A DNA stretch of 64,000 bases from Salinicoccus halodurans (GCF_900114445.1 NZ_FOTB01000002.1:209752-273751); one strand, 5' to 3'. Shown: positions 43,463 to 54,048, counted from the first letter of the stretch. Made by a program: numbers and translations. The notes: generated by a model not told the origin, from the sequence alone.

Positions 43463-45496
43463 GTGATTACCAGCACTGCTATAGAACAAAAATCAATTAA
43501 TGCTATCCGAACATTGTCCATAGACGCGATTGAAAGAGCAAATTCAGGACATCCGGGCCTCCCCATGGGTGCGGCCCCAATGGCGTATGCTTTATGGACA
43601 GATATTATGAATCATAATCCTGAGAACTCAAAATGGTTTAACAGAGACCGCTTCGTGCTTTCGGCAGGACATGGATCCATGCTTTTATACAGTTTGCTTC
43701 ATTTATCCGGATATGATGTGAATATGGATGATTTAAAATCATTCAGACAGTGGGGTTCGAGAACACCGGGGCATCCCGAAGTACATCATACAGATGGTGT
43801 CGAAGCCACTACAGGACCGCTGGGGCAGGGGTTTGCAATGTCGGTGGGTATGGCGATCGCCGAGTCACATCTTGCGGCTAAATTCAACCAGCCTGGAATG
43901 TCAGTTGTAGATCATTATACATATTCACTTGTTGGTGATGGGGATATAATGGAAGGTATCTCACATGAAGCTGCATCACTGGCAGGACATCTAGGATTGG
44001 GGAAATTAATAGTTCTTTATGATTCTAATGATATTTCACTCGATGGTGATTTGAACCGTTCATTTTCCGATAACACTGACCAGCGATTTAAAGCTTACGG
44101 TTGGCAGGTACTTCATGTTGAAGATGGGAATGATATTGATGCGGTAAGGAAAGCTTTGAGTGAAGCGAAAACAGAAACAGAACGGCCGACATTGATTGAA
44201 GTTAAAACGGTGATTGGTTTTGGCTCTCCGAATAAATCTGCGTCTTCAAGTTCACATGGTGCACCGCTGGGTGAAGATGAAACGAAGCTCACTAAAGAAA
44301 ATTATGAATGGGAACACGAACCGTTCCATGTTCCTGAAGAAGTCTATAAAGATTTCAATGAAAAAATCGTAGTTCCAGGTGTCGAATCAGAAGAAAAATG
44401 GGATGTGTTGTTTGAATCATACAAGGAGAAACACCCTGAATTAGCAAGTGAATTAGAAATGGCAATCCAGAATGAACTGCCTGCTGATTGGGATAAAAAC
44501 TTACCTGTGTATAAGGAAGGGGCTGAAGTAGCTACACGTTCAGCTTCAGGAGAAATAATGAATGCCATTTCTGAGAAAGTGCCTCATTTTATCGGAGGCA
44601 GTGCTGATTTGGCAGGTTCAAATAAAACGAACATTAAAAATGAAGCGGATTTCACAAAAAGCAGCTATGAGGGAAAGAATATCTGGTTTGGGGTCCGTGA
44701 ATTCGCAATGGCTGCAGCATTGAATGGCATGGCGCTCCATGGCGGGTTGAAGGTTTATGGCGGAACGTTCTTTGTATTCAGTGACTATTTACGGCCGGCA
44801 GTGCGGCTCTCCTCAATCATGAAAATGCCTGTAACATACGTATTTACCCACGATTCTATTGCTGTAGGAGAAGACGGTCCAACCCATGAACCGATAGAGC
44901 AGCTTCCCTCATTAAGAGCTATGCCCGGGCTGTCTGTCATCAGACCGGCGGATGCAAATGAAACTCAGGCAGCATGGAGGCTCGCCCTTGAATCCACAGA
45001 TACTCCAACAGCATTGGTGTTAACAAGACAAAATCTGCCTGTTTTGAAACACACTGATGAATCAGGATATGATAACGTACGTAAAGGTGGATATATAATC
45101 CAAAAAGGTGATAAAGAAACTCCTGATGCTTTATTGATTGCTACAGGATCAGAGGTACCACTTGCAATTGAAGCCCATAGGGTATTGAAGGAAAAAGGTA
45201 TAGAAACAAATGTAATCAGTCTTCCATCCTGGGACAGGTTCAATGCACAGGATGTAGAATATAGATACACTGTTATTCCACCACAAGTAAAAGCCCGTGT
45301 AGGGATAGAAATGGCATCCACACTGGGGTGGGAAAGATACGTTGGTGATTATGGTGTGACTGTTGGAATTGATAAATTCGGAGCTTCCGCAAAAGGCGAT
45401 AAAGTTATTGAAGAATACGGTTTTACCGTAGATAATATTGTTAAGCAGACAGAGAATTCAATTAAATCAGTTGCCCAGTACGCGTTGGGGGTATAG
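43463..45496 (+). CDS. tkt: transketolase
   Basis: 677 aa from GTG 43463. It has the thiamine-diphosphate motif [32 protein letters not shown] (split near residues 153-184), [12 protein letters not shown] near 22, the central [19 protein letters not shown] near 470 and the C-terminal domain. It moves two-carbon units between pentose and hexose phosphates. A PTS-operon-linked copy suggests that the operon feeds xylulose-5-phosphate or ribulose-5-phosphate, hence a pentitol. The in-frame start at 43424 would lie within the terminator; AAGGAGTGG fixes 43463. Confidence 0.93.
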   Translation: MITSTAIEQKSINAIRTLSIDAIERANSGHPGLPMGAAPMAYALWTDIMNHNPENSKWFNRDRFVLSAGHGSMLLYSLLHLSGYDVNMDDLKSFRQWGSRTPGHPEVHHTDGVEATTGPLGQGFAMSVGMAIAESHLAAKFNQPGMSVVDHYTYSLVGDGDIMEGISHEAASLAGHLGLGKLIVLYDSNDISLDGDLNRSFSDNTDQRFKAYGWQVLHVEDGNDIDAVRKALSEAKTETERPTLIEVKTVIGFGSPNKSASSSSHGAPLGEDETKLTKENYEWEHEPFHVPEEVYKDFNEKIVVPGVESEEKWDVLFESYKEKHPELASELEMAIQNELPADWDKNLPVYKEGAEVATRSASGEIMNAISEKVPHFIGGSADLAGSNKTNIKNEADFTKSSYEGKNIWFGVREFAMAAALNGMALHGGLKVYGGTFFVFSDYLRPAVRLSSIMKMPVTYVFTHDSIAVGEDGPTHEPIEQLPSLRAMPGLSVIRPADANETQAAWRLALESTDTPTALVLTRQNLPVLKHTDESGYDNVRKGGYIIQKGDKETPDALLIATGSEVPLAIEAHRVLKEKGIETNVISLPSWDRFNAQDVEYRYTVIPPQVKARVGIEMASTLGWERYVGDYGVTVGIDKFGASAKGDKVIEEYGFTVDNIVKQTENSIKSVAQYALGV

Positions 45497-45597
45497 AGCT
45501 TTATATTTCTGAAACATGCATCATTAAGATAAAAATCCAATAGTTGACACGAAGAAAAATCTGATTAATATTCTTCCAATTAAAAGAGCTTTAAAAT

Positions 45598-45638
45598 AAA
45601 TACGGTCGATGATGCTACTGTCAGTGATCGTATTTTTC
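45598..45638 (+). terminator. terminator after the transketolase gene
   Basis: Arms AATACGGTC and GATCGTATT (8 of 9 pairs) around a long loop, followed by TTTTTC. It closes the polyol operon. Confidence 0.6.
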
Positions 45639-46613
45639 TGTTCTTTCTCTTTCGATACTTTCGGTCGCTACTGTGGATAAAGATTTAACTTCAAGCCAAT
45701 CGCAAAAATCAGTCGGAGGTTTCTGTGGAATTGAAAAGTTAAATATAAATAAGCGGCTACTTCCACTCACTCATGAAAATAACTGCTTATATACTTTAGT
45801 AAATATTGTTGTAGGGTCTGATCATTATTTTTGGCAACTGAGCTTAACACCATAAACTAAGAAAGAGAGGAACGAATCGAGAAATGGAGTTATAATCATG
45901 ATTACTTGTATTAATACTTGCTTATTGCTGGATCTTAAAATCCTCATATTCTCTTTTCTCCCTCACTGATTTTTATAGGGAACTCTCTAAAGGGATTTCT
46001 CTGAGGCATGCTTCATCATTGTTTGATTTCAATATCCCTAGATATCGTAATATACGAAAACCTCTGTAATATAAAGGGTTATAACTTTCTGCGTTCCATT
46101 GATTATAGTGGGACGTATGGAGAATGGCACTGACTGGAACAGTTTCTGTCATCCTGTGGTAAAAATGTAGCGGAGAAGTTATGTTTTATTATTCATGATT
46201 ACAACGATGAACTGGAAAAAATATTTATCACGAAAAAGCAAATCGGATGGGTAAGTGAGCAATTTAGTACTATACCTTGCAGCGTATGAATCAAGTTACT
46301 CCACTGTGTCAGAATTTGTGATTGATGGAGACTGCGAGCACAGTAAAGAATTATAAATGATAAACAATACATTTAAACAGCATTCATCAGCTTAATTCCC
46401 GATGAGTGTTGTTTAATTTTGCTATATATCCTCTTGTGCTGAGAACCCGACCTCAATCATAAATTCTGCGTCTGTAATAGACTACCGTAACAGACTTGAA
46501 AAGAGTGCTGTTCCTGTCATGCTTAAATTTTTTCAGGTATTGAAATCGTGTGGTCTGAAAAATGCCAGTAGTTTTGCAACACCTAAGTCTCTCTCATGTT
46601 ATAATTCAGGATC
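45639..46613. other. gene-poor decayed region
   Basis: No open frame here has a ribosome site, codon usage or length to be convincing. A short stretch at about 46180-46353 looks like a decayed gene: IIHDYNDELEKIFITKKQIGWV in one frame, then YESSYSTVSEFVIDGDC in another, ending in TAA and followed by a terminator-like hairpin. I cannot name the family. The rest is AT-rich with scattered stops in all frames. Confidence 0.5.
46376..46420 (+). terminator. terminator-like hairpin after decayed gene
   Basis: Arms AACAGCATTCATC and GATGAGTGTTGTT (11 of 13 pairs) followed by TAATTTT. Its position right after the last stop of the decayed frame suggests a former gene end. Confidence 0.55.
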
Positions 46614-47795
46614 TCATTCCTTGTCCTCCTCTTCCTCCTTCTCCCTCAATTCTTCTATCTTTTCATGGCGCTGCTGCTGGCGGTAGCCGTAGGTACTGTT
46701 GAGCACGACTTCTTTGTTTTCGAAGAAAGAACCAAGCGCACCAATGATTGTGGAGATGCTCGCGCCGATCCATGACGTATATAAGTAGGTGGCGAGACCG
46801 ACGGGTTCGGAAGTGTAGATCTCGAGCTGGGCCGGTGGCTGGAGAAAGAGTGTCCAGATCACGAACATAGTGAACAGGATGACGTAATACATGACGACAC
46901 TTATAAGCAGTGTGAAGAATGTCGTCGCATTATACAGATTCCTGATGAAATTGGTGCTCTGTTCACTTTTCTTCTCCCACAGTCCATGCCCCATAATGAT
47001 CCAAATGGTAAGGGCAAGTATTGAAAAAATCATCATCAGAACCGCCCGTCCGATACTGTATGTTGTATTAAGCTGCCATAATGTTCCGAATACAAAGGCA
47101 TAGGCGCCTGTTGTGAATGCGATGACGAGGATCTTCCCGAAAGCGGCAAACATCTCCCATGGCCGGTTGGCATAGACCATGCCGGAGACGACGCGCATGA
47201 GCCCGGTAATGCGTGACTTCAAGGTGAAGCGCACAACGATATCAGGATCGCTCTCTCCAGGTGTCTCCCGCTTCATCGGAGAGACAATCTCCATCATTCT
47301 TTTACCGACGAGTCTCGTGGATTTTTTATTCTTCAGATCATCATATCGGTTGTCCTTAGAGCGGATACGCTGTTGCGCTTCCTCCCGGTCTGCATCCGAA
47401 CTGCCAAAATGAATTTCATTCATCAGCTGAAGAATGGCTTCCCGTACCCTTTTGTGCATCGGCACGGCACCGAAGCCCGGAAAACTGATGAGAGCGACAT
47501 CCCTGTCTTTGAACACTTCGGCGACAATTGGCTTTTCTTCCTCGAAGAGCGGCAGATCTGTCAGGGCAACTGCATAATCCCATCCCGCGTTGTCTTTCCT
47601 TTTGAGTGCAGATTCCAGCACTTCCGTGGAATTATTCGTCCCGCCGGTTAGAGGATCTTCATGGAGTTCCACATGCCATTCGTATTCTTCACTGATGTAA
47701 TAACTGAGCATCGCCGGCAGTTCCTCCTTGAGGTCATCGCCAAGCCTTTTTGCGAGACCGGGTGCTGTAATGAGTGCCACGTTTTTCACAGCCAT
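46614..47795 (-). CDS. conserved-looking protein with soluble N-terminal domain and four membrane helices
   Basis: About 393 aa. Residues 1-150 form a soluble alpha/beta-looking region (KNVALITAPGLAKRL; WDYAVALTDLPLF; VALISFPGFGAVPMHKRVREAI). A cytosolic linker follows, then about four membrane helices at about 225-350 and a Glu/Lys-rich coiled tail. I do not recognise the family. ATG 47795 is chosen for GGAGGGAGC upstream; an in-frame ATG further up lacks a site. It stands alone between a decayed region and the FGE pseudogene. The soluble part resembles a ligand- or nucleotide-binding domain by pattern only. Confidence 0.7.
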   Translation of the reverse strand: MAVKNVALITAPGLAKRLGDDLKEELPAMLSYYISEEYEWHVELHEDPLTGGTNNSTEVLESALKRKDNAGWDYAVALTDLPLFEEEKPIVAEVFKDRDVALISFPGFGAVPMHKRVREAILQLMNEIHFGSSDADREEAQQRIRSKDNRYDDLKNKKSTRLVGKRMMEIVSPMKRETPGESDPDIVVRFTLKSRITGLMRVVSGMVYANRPWEMFAAFGKILVIAFTTGAYAFVFGTLWQLNTTYSIGRAVLMMIFSILALTIWIIMGHGLWEKKSEQSTNFIRNLYNATTFFTLLISVVMYYVILFTMFVIWTLFLQPPAQLEIYTSEPVGLATYLYTSWIGASISTIIGALGSFFENKEVVLNSTYGYRQQQRHEKIEELREKEEEEDKE

Positions 47796-48138
47796 AGTTA
47801 TAAGCTCCCTCCTGTTGCTGGTTCCAGAATGATCGGGCTCCACCCGCTTTTTATAAAAATCATATCAATCCGTATTTTTATTTATATGCCCCATATCTGC
47901 AATGAGTATGCATAAATTATTCAAATTGACGGCTTAACCGGTGGCGATTTCTATTTAATATATATAAAGTGTTAAAGTAATATGAATTTTAATACTGATA
48001 ATAGGTGTAAAATTTCATTTTACATCGGTATATTTTTTAATAGCTAATAAAAATTATAGATTCTTTTGATAGCGCTTATAAAAAGGGGTATTGCGCGCAA
48101 ATTTAAAAATATGAAAAGGGCAAGGAGAGAAGATTTAA

Positions 48139-48483
48139 ATGGGACATGTCAAGACATCAAATTGCTGCAGTATGAATCGTAATGACATCGTGGAAATGGA
48201 AGTTGATTCTCTGCAAGAAGCAGATTTTACAGAAAACAACCTGTCATCTGTAAAGACAGCACCAGCCAATGAAAAGATTTAAATCCCGGGTGGCAGTTTC
48301 TTTACGGGGACGAAGGACAAAGAAGGATATAGAGAAGATGGAGAAGAGCCGGTCAGAAAAGTGAATGTGGGTCCATTCTATATGGATGCACATATAGTGA
48401 CAAAAGCGGTGGGTGTTGAAAGCGGCAACCATTTTAAGGCTATTTTTGAAAATTTAGGTGAAGTTGAAGTTTTATTTTCGTGA
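48139..48483 (+). pseudogene. formylglycine-generating enzyme (sulfatase-modifying factor) remnant
   Basis: From ATG 48139 (ribosome site AAGGAGAGAAG) the frame gives MGHVKTSNCCSMNR, the CC-x-x-x-R start typical of FGE-type proteins, then a TAA at codon 48 (48280-48282). In the same frame IPGGSFFTGTKDKEGYREDGE and PVRKVNVGPFYMDAHIVT follow, the hallmark first part of the FGE-sulfatase domain. The remaining two thirds of the domain, with its catalytic Cys pair, is gone. No sulfatase gene is in the window. Confidence 0.8.
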
Positions 48484-48500
48484 CATATGAAAAGACAAAT

Positions 48501-48542
48501 AAAAACAGGTTGCAGAAGCTTGAGCTTCTGCAACCTGTTTTT
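48501..48542. terminator. bidirectional terminator between FGE remnant and glnA copy 1
   Basis: Perfect stem of 17 pairs (AAACAGGTTGCAGAAGC and its complement) with a TTGA loop, flanked by A and T runs. The minus-strand reading ends the glutamine synthetase gene. Confidence 0.92.
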
Positions 48543-48546
48543 GATG

Positions 48547-49881
48547 TTAATAGTTTTTCAGATACTCGTCGATTTCCCATTGTGAAATCTGAGAGCTGTA
48601 CATGTTCCATTCAACCGTTTTGTTCTTGTGGAACTGCTTGTAAATGTGTTCGCCGAGGGCTTCCTGGATGACGCCGTCTTCCTTCAGTGCTTTCAAGGCC
48701 GTATACAATGTAGTCGGAAGATCTTCCACATTCTCGATTTCTCTTTCTTTTTTACTCATTTTATAGATGTTCTGGTTTACCGGCGTATCGAGTTCCATCT
48801 CCTGCTTGATGCCGTCTAGGCCCGCTTTCAATACCGCTGCCGTCGCAAGGTAGGGATTGGCGGATGGATCAAGTGATCTTACTTCCGCACGCGTTGCCGG
48901 TCCTCTGGCTGAAGGGATTCTGAGAAGCGGTGTACGGTTTCTGCCGCTCCATGCGATGTACTTCGGCGCTTCGAACCCTGACTGGAGCCTCTTATATGAG
49001 TTGACGAGCGGGTTGCAGACGGCAGTGAATCCTCTGGCATGTTCAAGAATGCCTGCCATGAAGTGTCTCATATCTCCGCTCAGTCCGAACTCGTCATTTT
49101 CATCAAAGAAAACGTTGGTATTTTCTTTGAATAATGAAACGTTGAAGTGCATGCCGTTACCCGCGATGCCGTATAGTGGCTTCGGCATGAATGTCGCATG
49201 CATATTATGCTTTCTCGCAATTGTTTTAGCCACTAGTTTGAATGTCTGGATATTATCACAGGCAGTAACGGCATCTGCGAACTTGAAGCTGATTTCATGC
49301 TGGCTCGGTCCGGCCTCATGGTGCGACATCTCCACGTCAAAACCGATCTCTTCAAGCGTTCTTGCGATTTCTCTCCGGCAATCTTCACTTGTATCAATCG
49401 GTGCAAGGTCGAAATAGCCGCCCTCATCATTCATTTCCGTTGTCGGATTGCCTTCATTATCCAACTTAAAGAGGAAGAATTCCGGTTCCGGTCCCAAATT
49501 GAAGGAAGTGTAACCCATGTCTTCCATCTCTTTTATGACTCTTTTCAAATTCGATCTCGGATCCCCGTCAAAAGGTTCTCCGTTAATATCATAAACATCA
49601 CAGATTAATCGTGCGGATTTTGCATTATCATCCGACCAAGGGAAAATCCTCCAAGTGTTGAAATCAGGTTTGAGATACATATCAGATTCTTCCACCCGGA
49701 CAAACCCTTCGATGGAGGAACCGTCGAACATCATTTCCCCATCCAGAGCCTTGCCGAGCTGAGTCGTCGGAATCTCCACGTTTTTAATAGTTCCCAGAAT
49801 ATCGGTGAACTGTAATCTGACATACCTCACATTCTCTGCTTCAGCAATCCTTAAAATATCATCCCTTGTATATTCATCCAT
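48547..49881 (-). CDS. glnA: glutamine synthetase, type I alpha (copy 1)
   Basis: A 444-aa protein. It has the beta-Grasp N-terminal [10 protein letters not shown] near residue 51, the catalytic core with EPEFFLF near 129, [10 protein letters not shown] near 244 and NRTPLLRIP near 315. The length and the absence of an adenylylation loop are those of GS-alpha, which is feedback-regulated. It makes glutamine from glutamate, ATP and ammonia. No glnR lies beside it and I found no clear TGTNA-N7-TNACA box upstream. A second glutamine synthetase gene is at 56890. Confidence 0.95.
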   Translation of the reverse strand: MDEYTRDDILRIAEAENVRYVRLQFTDILGTIKNVEIPTTQLGKALDGEMMFDGSSIEGFVRVEESDMYLKPDFNTWRIFPWSDDNAKSARLICDVYDINGEPFDGDPRSNLKRVIKEMEDMGYTSFNLGPEPEFFLFKLDNEGNPTTEMNDEGGYFDLAPIDTSEDCRREIARTLEEIGFDVEMSHHEAGPSQHEISFKFADAVTACDNIQTFKLVAKTIARKHNMHATFMPKPLYGIAGNGMHFNVSLFKENTNVFFDENDEFGLSGDMRHFMAGILEHARGFTAVCNPLVNSYKRLQSGFEAPKYIAWSGRNRTPLLRIPSARGPATRAEVRSLDPSANPYLATAAVLKAGLDGIKQEMELDTPVNQNIYKMSKKEREIENVEDLPTTLYTALKALKEDGVIQEALGEHIYKQFHKNKTVEWNMYSSQISQWEIDEYLKNY

Positions 49882-50262
49882 ATCATAAACACGCCCCTAT
49901 ATTATTGAAGGTATTGTACGTCGAAAACTTCAAGACGCACAAATACTTATATACCCATTAGCCTGTTTCGGGTCTTATAAACATTTTATGTTAAATTTAT
50001 TGAAAAATGAATGGGAAATAAAGGATTTAGAAGAACTTGTACTGTTACTATATTTTATGATAACAATGGTTTGAAATGACACTACTACTTTCGAGAAATG
50101 AAAGATGAACCCAGAAGTCCCATGCTCCTAATCGTTTCAACCGGGAAACAAATGTTTTAAATAACTATATTATGACCTTCAAATCATCTTCCAGGCTTTA
50201 GAAAATGAATTTTTAATTAATCATCGTTTTTCATCAATGTGCACAAAATCATAAATTAATTG
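49882..50262. other. intergenic region between glnA copy 1 and the sorbitol operon
   Basis: AT-rich and without a convincing gene. A 28-codon frame from 49987 has no ribosome site. The promoter and cre box of the sorbitol operon lie just after it. Confidence 0.6.
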
Positions 50263-50284
50263 TGTAAACGCTTTTAACTATAAT
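50263..50284 (+). promoter_or_regulatory. cre box and -10 element of the sorbitol operon
   Basis: TGTAAACGCTTTTA (50263-50276) matches the cre consensus except for one late position. It is directly followed by a consensus TATAAT (50279-50284); only a weak -35 (TTAATT) precedes it. The cre lies between -35 and -10, so CcpA binding would block the promoter in the presence of glucose. Confidence 0.72.
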
Positions 50285-50327
50285 GGAATAAGAGAAAATA
50301 ATGAAGCAAAACAGGAGGTAAACATAG

Positions 50328-51122
50328 ATGACGAATTGGCTGAATATTGATAAAAAAGTAGTAGTAATTACAGGTGGGAGTTCTGGTATCGGCAGGAGAA
50401 TCCTAGAATCTTTATTAGAAAATGGTGCGATTGTCTATAATGCTGATATGAAAGATAACCCGATTGATCATAATAATTATCATTATCTAAAGACAGATGT
50501 AACACAGGAAGAGAATGTAAAAAATACTGTAGAACAAATTGTAAATGAGCAAAAGCAAATAGATGTTCTGATAAATAATGCAGGAATCAACCTTCCAAGA
50601 GTTCTGGTTGATGTCAGAGGTGAGAAACCAGAGTATGAAATTAACATGAAGGATCTTGATTTTATGTTCGCTGTAAATCTGAAAGGTCCTGTATTATTCA
50701 GTAGGGAAGTTTCCAGACAGTTTGTTGAACAACAGCATGGTGTTATTATAAATGTCTCAAGTGAAGCTGGTCAGGAAGGATCGCAAGGACAAAGTATTTA
50801 TTCAGCTACCAAAGCTGCTTTGATTGGATTTACAAGGAGCTGGGCAAAGGAACTGGGTGAACACAACATAAGAGTTGTGGCAATTGCACCTGGAATACTG
50901 GAAGAAACGGGCTTGAGGACAGCCGCTTATGAAGAAGCACTGGCATACTCCAGAAATACTACTGTTGAAGGATTAAACAGCGATTACTCCAAATCAATTC
51001 CGATTGGCAGAGTCGGGGAATTGACAGAAGTCGCGGATCTTGTGTGTTATCTTGCTTCTGAAAAATCCAGTTATATCACAGGCACAACTATAAATATATC
51101 CGGTGGTAAATCAAGGGGATAA
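50328..51122 (+). CDS. gutF: sorbitol-6-phosphate 2-dehydrogenase (SDR family)
   Basis: A 264-aa short-chain dehydrogenase with VVVITGGSSGIGRR near residue 11, LINNAGINLPR near 85, the catalytic Tyr and Lys in YSATKAAL near 163 and a C-terminal YITGTTINISGGKSRG. It converts sorbitol-6-phosphate to fructose-6-phosphate; assignment rests on the following sorbitol PTS genes. The order matches the lactobacillus gutFRMCBA operon. Its 3' end runs just ahead of the regulator's ribosome site. Confidence 0.88.
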   Translation: MTNWLNIDKKVVVITGGSSGIGRRILESLLENGAIVYNADMKDNPIDHNNYHYLKTDVTQEENVKNTVEQIVNEQKQIDVLINNAGINLPRVLVDVRGEKPEYEINMKDLDFMFAVNLKGPVLFSREVSRQFVEQQHGVIINVSSEAGQEGSQGQSIYSATKAALIGFTRSWAKELGEHNIRVVAIAPGILEETGLRTAAYEEALAYSRNTTVEGLNSDYSKSIPIGRVGELTEVADLVCYLASEKSSYITGTTINISGGKSRG

Positions 51123-51156
51123 TATAGTTGAATTTCGAGTAAAGGAGGGTGCTTCT

Positions 51157-53037
51157 GTGTTGAATAAAAATCATTTGAAAATAATAGATGTACTCCTTCT
51201 CAAAAATATATCCATCCAAGAGTTATCTCATAATATAAATATTTCTGAACGTACTTTGTCGAATTATGCAGGACAGATCAATGAAGTTTTTGGAGGCGTA
51301 CTCCACATTACAAAGAAACATGGTCGTTACACTATGACAGTGTTCAATGAAAAAAATTTTATAAAAGATTTGGAGCAACTGCGCACTAGAATCAAACAAA
51401 ATGATGAGCAAACAGAGAAAAGAATAGAAGATGTTTTTCAAATTCTGATAAACAATGACGTAAGTACGATCGATGATATCTCAGAAAAATTATATCTGAG
51501 TAAGAGTCTTCTTCAAAATATAATTACTGAAATTAAAACTATTGTCAGGAAATACAATGTTGAAATCAGGGGGAAACCAAATGTTGGTCTATCTTTAAGT
51601 GGAAGTGAATTTAAAATTCGCAAAATTCTTGTGGAACAGTTTCCTAATAATTATAAAGATATCATGCTGCCGGAATACGTTTTTGAATATCTCAGTGATA
51701 TAAAAAAACAGTATAAATTGGATTCTGACACTTATATGAGGTTAGAAACTTCTGCAAAAGTGACTATGGACAGGTTGCGGAAAGCGTATCATGTTGATGA
51801 AAATTTGAATATCGATAACCAAATATTCCAGTCAAAAGACTATCAGAATTTTGATGGCTTCGCCTTCTATCTTCAAAAGGAATTCAACATAGAGAATCCC
51901 AAATATGAAATTTTCCTGATTGTTCTTCAGTTACTCGGCAGAAGAGCATCAGTTATAGATGAGGTTATAGATAAAGATGATGATTCACTCATCCAAAGAT
52001 TGATTGATAATACGATTGATGATATTAACGAAACTTTCACTATAAAGATAAATAAAAACCTTTTTAGTAAAGACATACGTCTGCATCTAAAATATTTAAT
52101 CGACCGTCTGCTTTTCGATGTCAAAATCAGTAACGAATCTATCGGTGATGTTCAGCAACGTTTTCCTTTTGCGTATGAGCTGTCAAAAGTGCTGGCAGAG
52201 AATATCGAGAAGGAAATAGAAGTAAAGGTGCCAATCAATGAATTGGACTTTCTCTCAATATATTTCAGTATTTTCCTAGATGAACTTGAACAAAAAATGA
52301 GAGACATCAACTCAGTAGCCATAATAACAAATCAGGGATTAAGTACTTCGAAAATACTAAAAATGAATTTGCAGCAAATTCTCAAAGATGGGGTTGAAAT
52401 ATCAACCTTTAACCTTGAAGAAGTTGATGAAAAAATAATGGATGTTCATGATTTGATATTATCGACTACTCAAACAAATAGATTATTCAATAAAGTGATT
52501 TATATTGAAGACATATTAGACAGACAGCTGCTTAAACTTAAAATAGAACAATTCCTAATTTATAAAGACGTAAACAATATTAAATTATTCAATGAAAGTA
52601 TGCTCTTTGACTATTTATCTGAGGAAGATATCCATCATTTTGATCACACGCATGGATATTTCGATGTTATTAAAAGTCTTTCGAATGAGTTGACTGGAGA
52701 AAACGAAGTGGATTCGGCATTTATTGAGCGCATCATTATGAAAGAGAAGAACAAACCGACTATCAATAACAATTTAGGCTTTCCCCATGCGGTTCATACA
52801 CTTGAGAAAATCAAAATTAAAATAGCGATTCTTGATGAGTCTTTGAAAGACTACGAAGATTTAAAGCTGATCATACTGATGGCAATACCAGAAAATAATG
52901 TAAATGAAGCTGTATTAATCCGTCTGTATGAAGAAATATTGTCATTGGCGACCAATGACTATTTAATGGATAGAATCAGAAATAATACCAGATTCAGCGA
53001 GCTTGCGCATATTCTGAATCAAGAAATGAGGAAATAA
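51157..53037 (+). CDS. gutR: PRD-type sorbitol operon regulator
   Basis: About 626 aa. N-terminal HTH segments (IQELSHNINISERTLSNYAG near residue 18) precede two PRDs (about 170-385), a IIB-like domain (VAIITNQGLSTSKILKMNL near 404) and a IIA-like C-terminal domain (NLGFPHAVHT near 545). It senses PTS phosphorylation and activates the sorbitol operon. GTG 51157 is the start: AAAGGAGGGTG lies shortly before it, inside the longer in-frame opening from 51103. Confidence 0.88.
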   Translation: MLNKNHLKIIDVLLLKNISIQELSHNINISERTLSNYAGQINEVFGGVLHITKKHGRYTMTVFNEKNFIKDLEQLRTRIKQNDEQTEKRIEDVFQILINNDVSTIDDISEKLYLSKSLLQNIITEIKTIVRKYNVEIRGKPNVGLSLSGSEFKIRKILVEQFPNNYKDIMLPEYVFEYLSDIKKQYKLDSDTYMRLETSAKVTMDRLRKAYHVDENLNIDNQIFQSKDYQNFDGFAFYLQKEFNIENPKYEIFLIVLQLLGRRASVIDEVIDKDDDSLIQRLIDNTIDDINETFTIKINKNLFSKDIRLHLKYLIDRLLFDVKISNESIGDVQQRFPFAYELSKVLAENIEKEIEVKVPINELDFLSIYFSIFLDELEQKMRDINSVAIITNQGLSTSKILKMNLQQILKDGVEISTFNLEEVDEKIMDVHDLILSTTQTNRLFNKVIYIEDILDRQLLKLKIEQFLIYKDVNNIKLFNESMLFDYLSEEDIHHFDHTHGYFDVIKSLSNELTGENEVDSAFIERIIMKEKNKPTINNNLGFPHAVHTLEKIKIKIAILDESLKDYEDLKLIILMAIPENNVNEAVLIRLYEEILSLATNDYLMDRIRNNTRFSELAHILNQEMRK

Positions 53038-53039
53038 TC

Positions 53040-53513
53040 ATGTTTATAATCATGCTGATTATTATATTAGCTGTTGGATTTGGAGTTCAATATTTCCTAG
53101 GTATGATCCAAATTAAACATTTTACAAAAAACTATATTGATTTGAGGAGTAAAGGCAGAGTGGTTATTGGCAGGAAGCCGACGATTTTTCAATCAGGTAC
53201 TTTAGTTCTCCTGCAGATTGATGAAAAAGATAGAATCGAAGAAGCAAAATATATGCAGGGCGTTACAGTTTTTAGCAAAATTAAAGCACTGAGTGGACTT
53301 GAAGGGAAAAGAGTCGCAAAGCTAGAGAATGCTGATTTAACTAAGCATAACAAATTATTGAGAAACGCAATTCTGGACGCCAAAAGAACATTCAATATTA
53401 TTCAGAGCGGCGGAGAAGTAGAGAAAATACCATCGCCTATGATGCAGGCAGTCAACAGAGTGAATAGCATGTTTACGAACAAAGGAGGAAAAAAGAATGG
53501 ATATAATAGTTAG
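53040..53513 (+). CDS. gutM: sorbitol operon activator-like membrane protein GutM
   Basis: A 157-aa protein. One N-terminal membrane helix is followed by the GutM/SrlM domain (RSKGRVVIGRKPTIFQSGTLVLLQID, split over residues 37-62). GutM proteins support transcription of the operon, though the mechanism is poorly known. ATG two bases after the gutR stop; the 3' end overlaps the IIC gene by 17 bp. Confidence 0.87.
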   Translation: MFIIMLIIILAVGFGVQYFLGMIQIKHFTKNYIDLRSKGRVVIGRKPTIFQSGTLVLLQIDEKDRIEEAKYMQGVTVFSKIKALSGLEGKRVAKLENADLTKHNKLLRNAILDAKRTFNIIQSGGEVEKIPSPMMQAVNRVNSMFTNKGGKKNGYNS

Positions 53514-54048
53514 TTTAGCGGAAGGGTTTATAAATCTATTTCAAACTGGGGCAGATGTTTTCATGGAATGGATGGCAACCATAGTTCCTTTGGTTCTGAT
53601 GCTGCTTATTGCGATGAACACGATTATTCAATTGATTGGTGAGGATCGAATTAACAAAATTGCTCAGAAATCAGCCAGCAACCCCCTTTTAAGATATATG
53701 GTTCTGCCATTCTTAGGTTCATTTATGCTGGCCAATCCGATGGTGCACTCTTTAGGCAGATTCATGCCGGAAAAGTATAAGCCAAGTTATTTCGCCTCGG
53801 CAGCACAGTTTGCACATACGAGTAACGGTATATTCCCGCATATCAACCCGGCGGAACTATTTATATTCTTGGGGATTGCAAGCGGTATCCAACAGTTAGG
53901 TCTGCCGATGACCGATCTGGCTGTCAGGTATCTTCTTGTCGGATTAGTTATGAACTTCATCGGGGGGTGGGTCACAGACTTGACCACTAGCTACGTTGAA
54001 AAACAGCAAGGCGTGAAATTAAGCAAAGAAGTAAAACTGGAAAGCTGA
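53497..54048 (+). CDS. gutC: PTS sorbitol transporter subunit IIC
   Basis: 183-aa membrane protein of the glucitol IIC2 family with MVHSLGRFMPEKYKPSYFAS near residue 87 and IFPHINPAELFIFLGIASG near 112. It is the N-terminal half of the split sorbitol permease. ATG behind AAAGGAGGA within the end of gutM. Confidence 0.92.
   Translation: MDIIVSLAEGFINLFQTGADVFMEWMATIVPLVLMLLIAMNTIIQLIGEDRINKIAQKSASNPLLRYMVLPFLGSFMLANPMVHSLGRFMPEKYKPSYFASAAQFAHTSNGIFPHINPAELFIFLGIASGIQQLGLPMTDLAVRYLLVGLVMNFIGGWVTDLTTSYVEKQQGVKLSKEVKLES

Noticed and set aside
43424-43463. Longer start for transketolase
   Set aside because: The extension lies in the terminator hairpin and lacks a ribosome site.
45543-45640. TTGACA with a TAATAT-like -10 followed by a terminator, as a small RNA gene
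   Set aside because: The -10 is poor, the resulting transcript would be only a few tens of bases, and the hairpin is better explained as the transketolase terminator.
49987-50073. 28-codon frame between glnA copy 1 and gutF
   Set aside because: No ribosome site, and AT-rich composition explains it.
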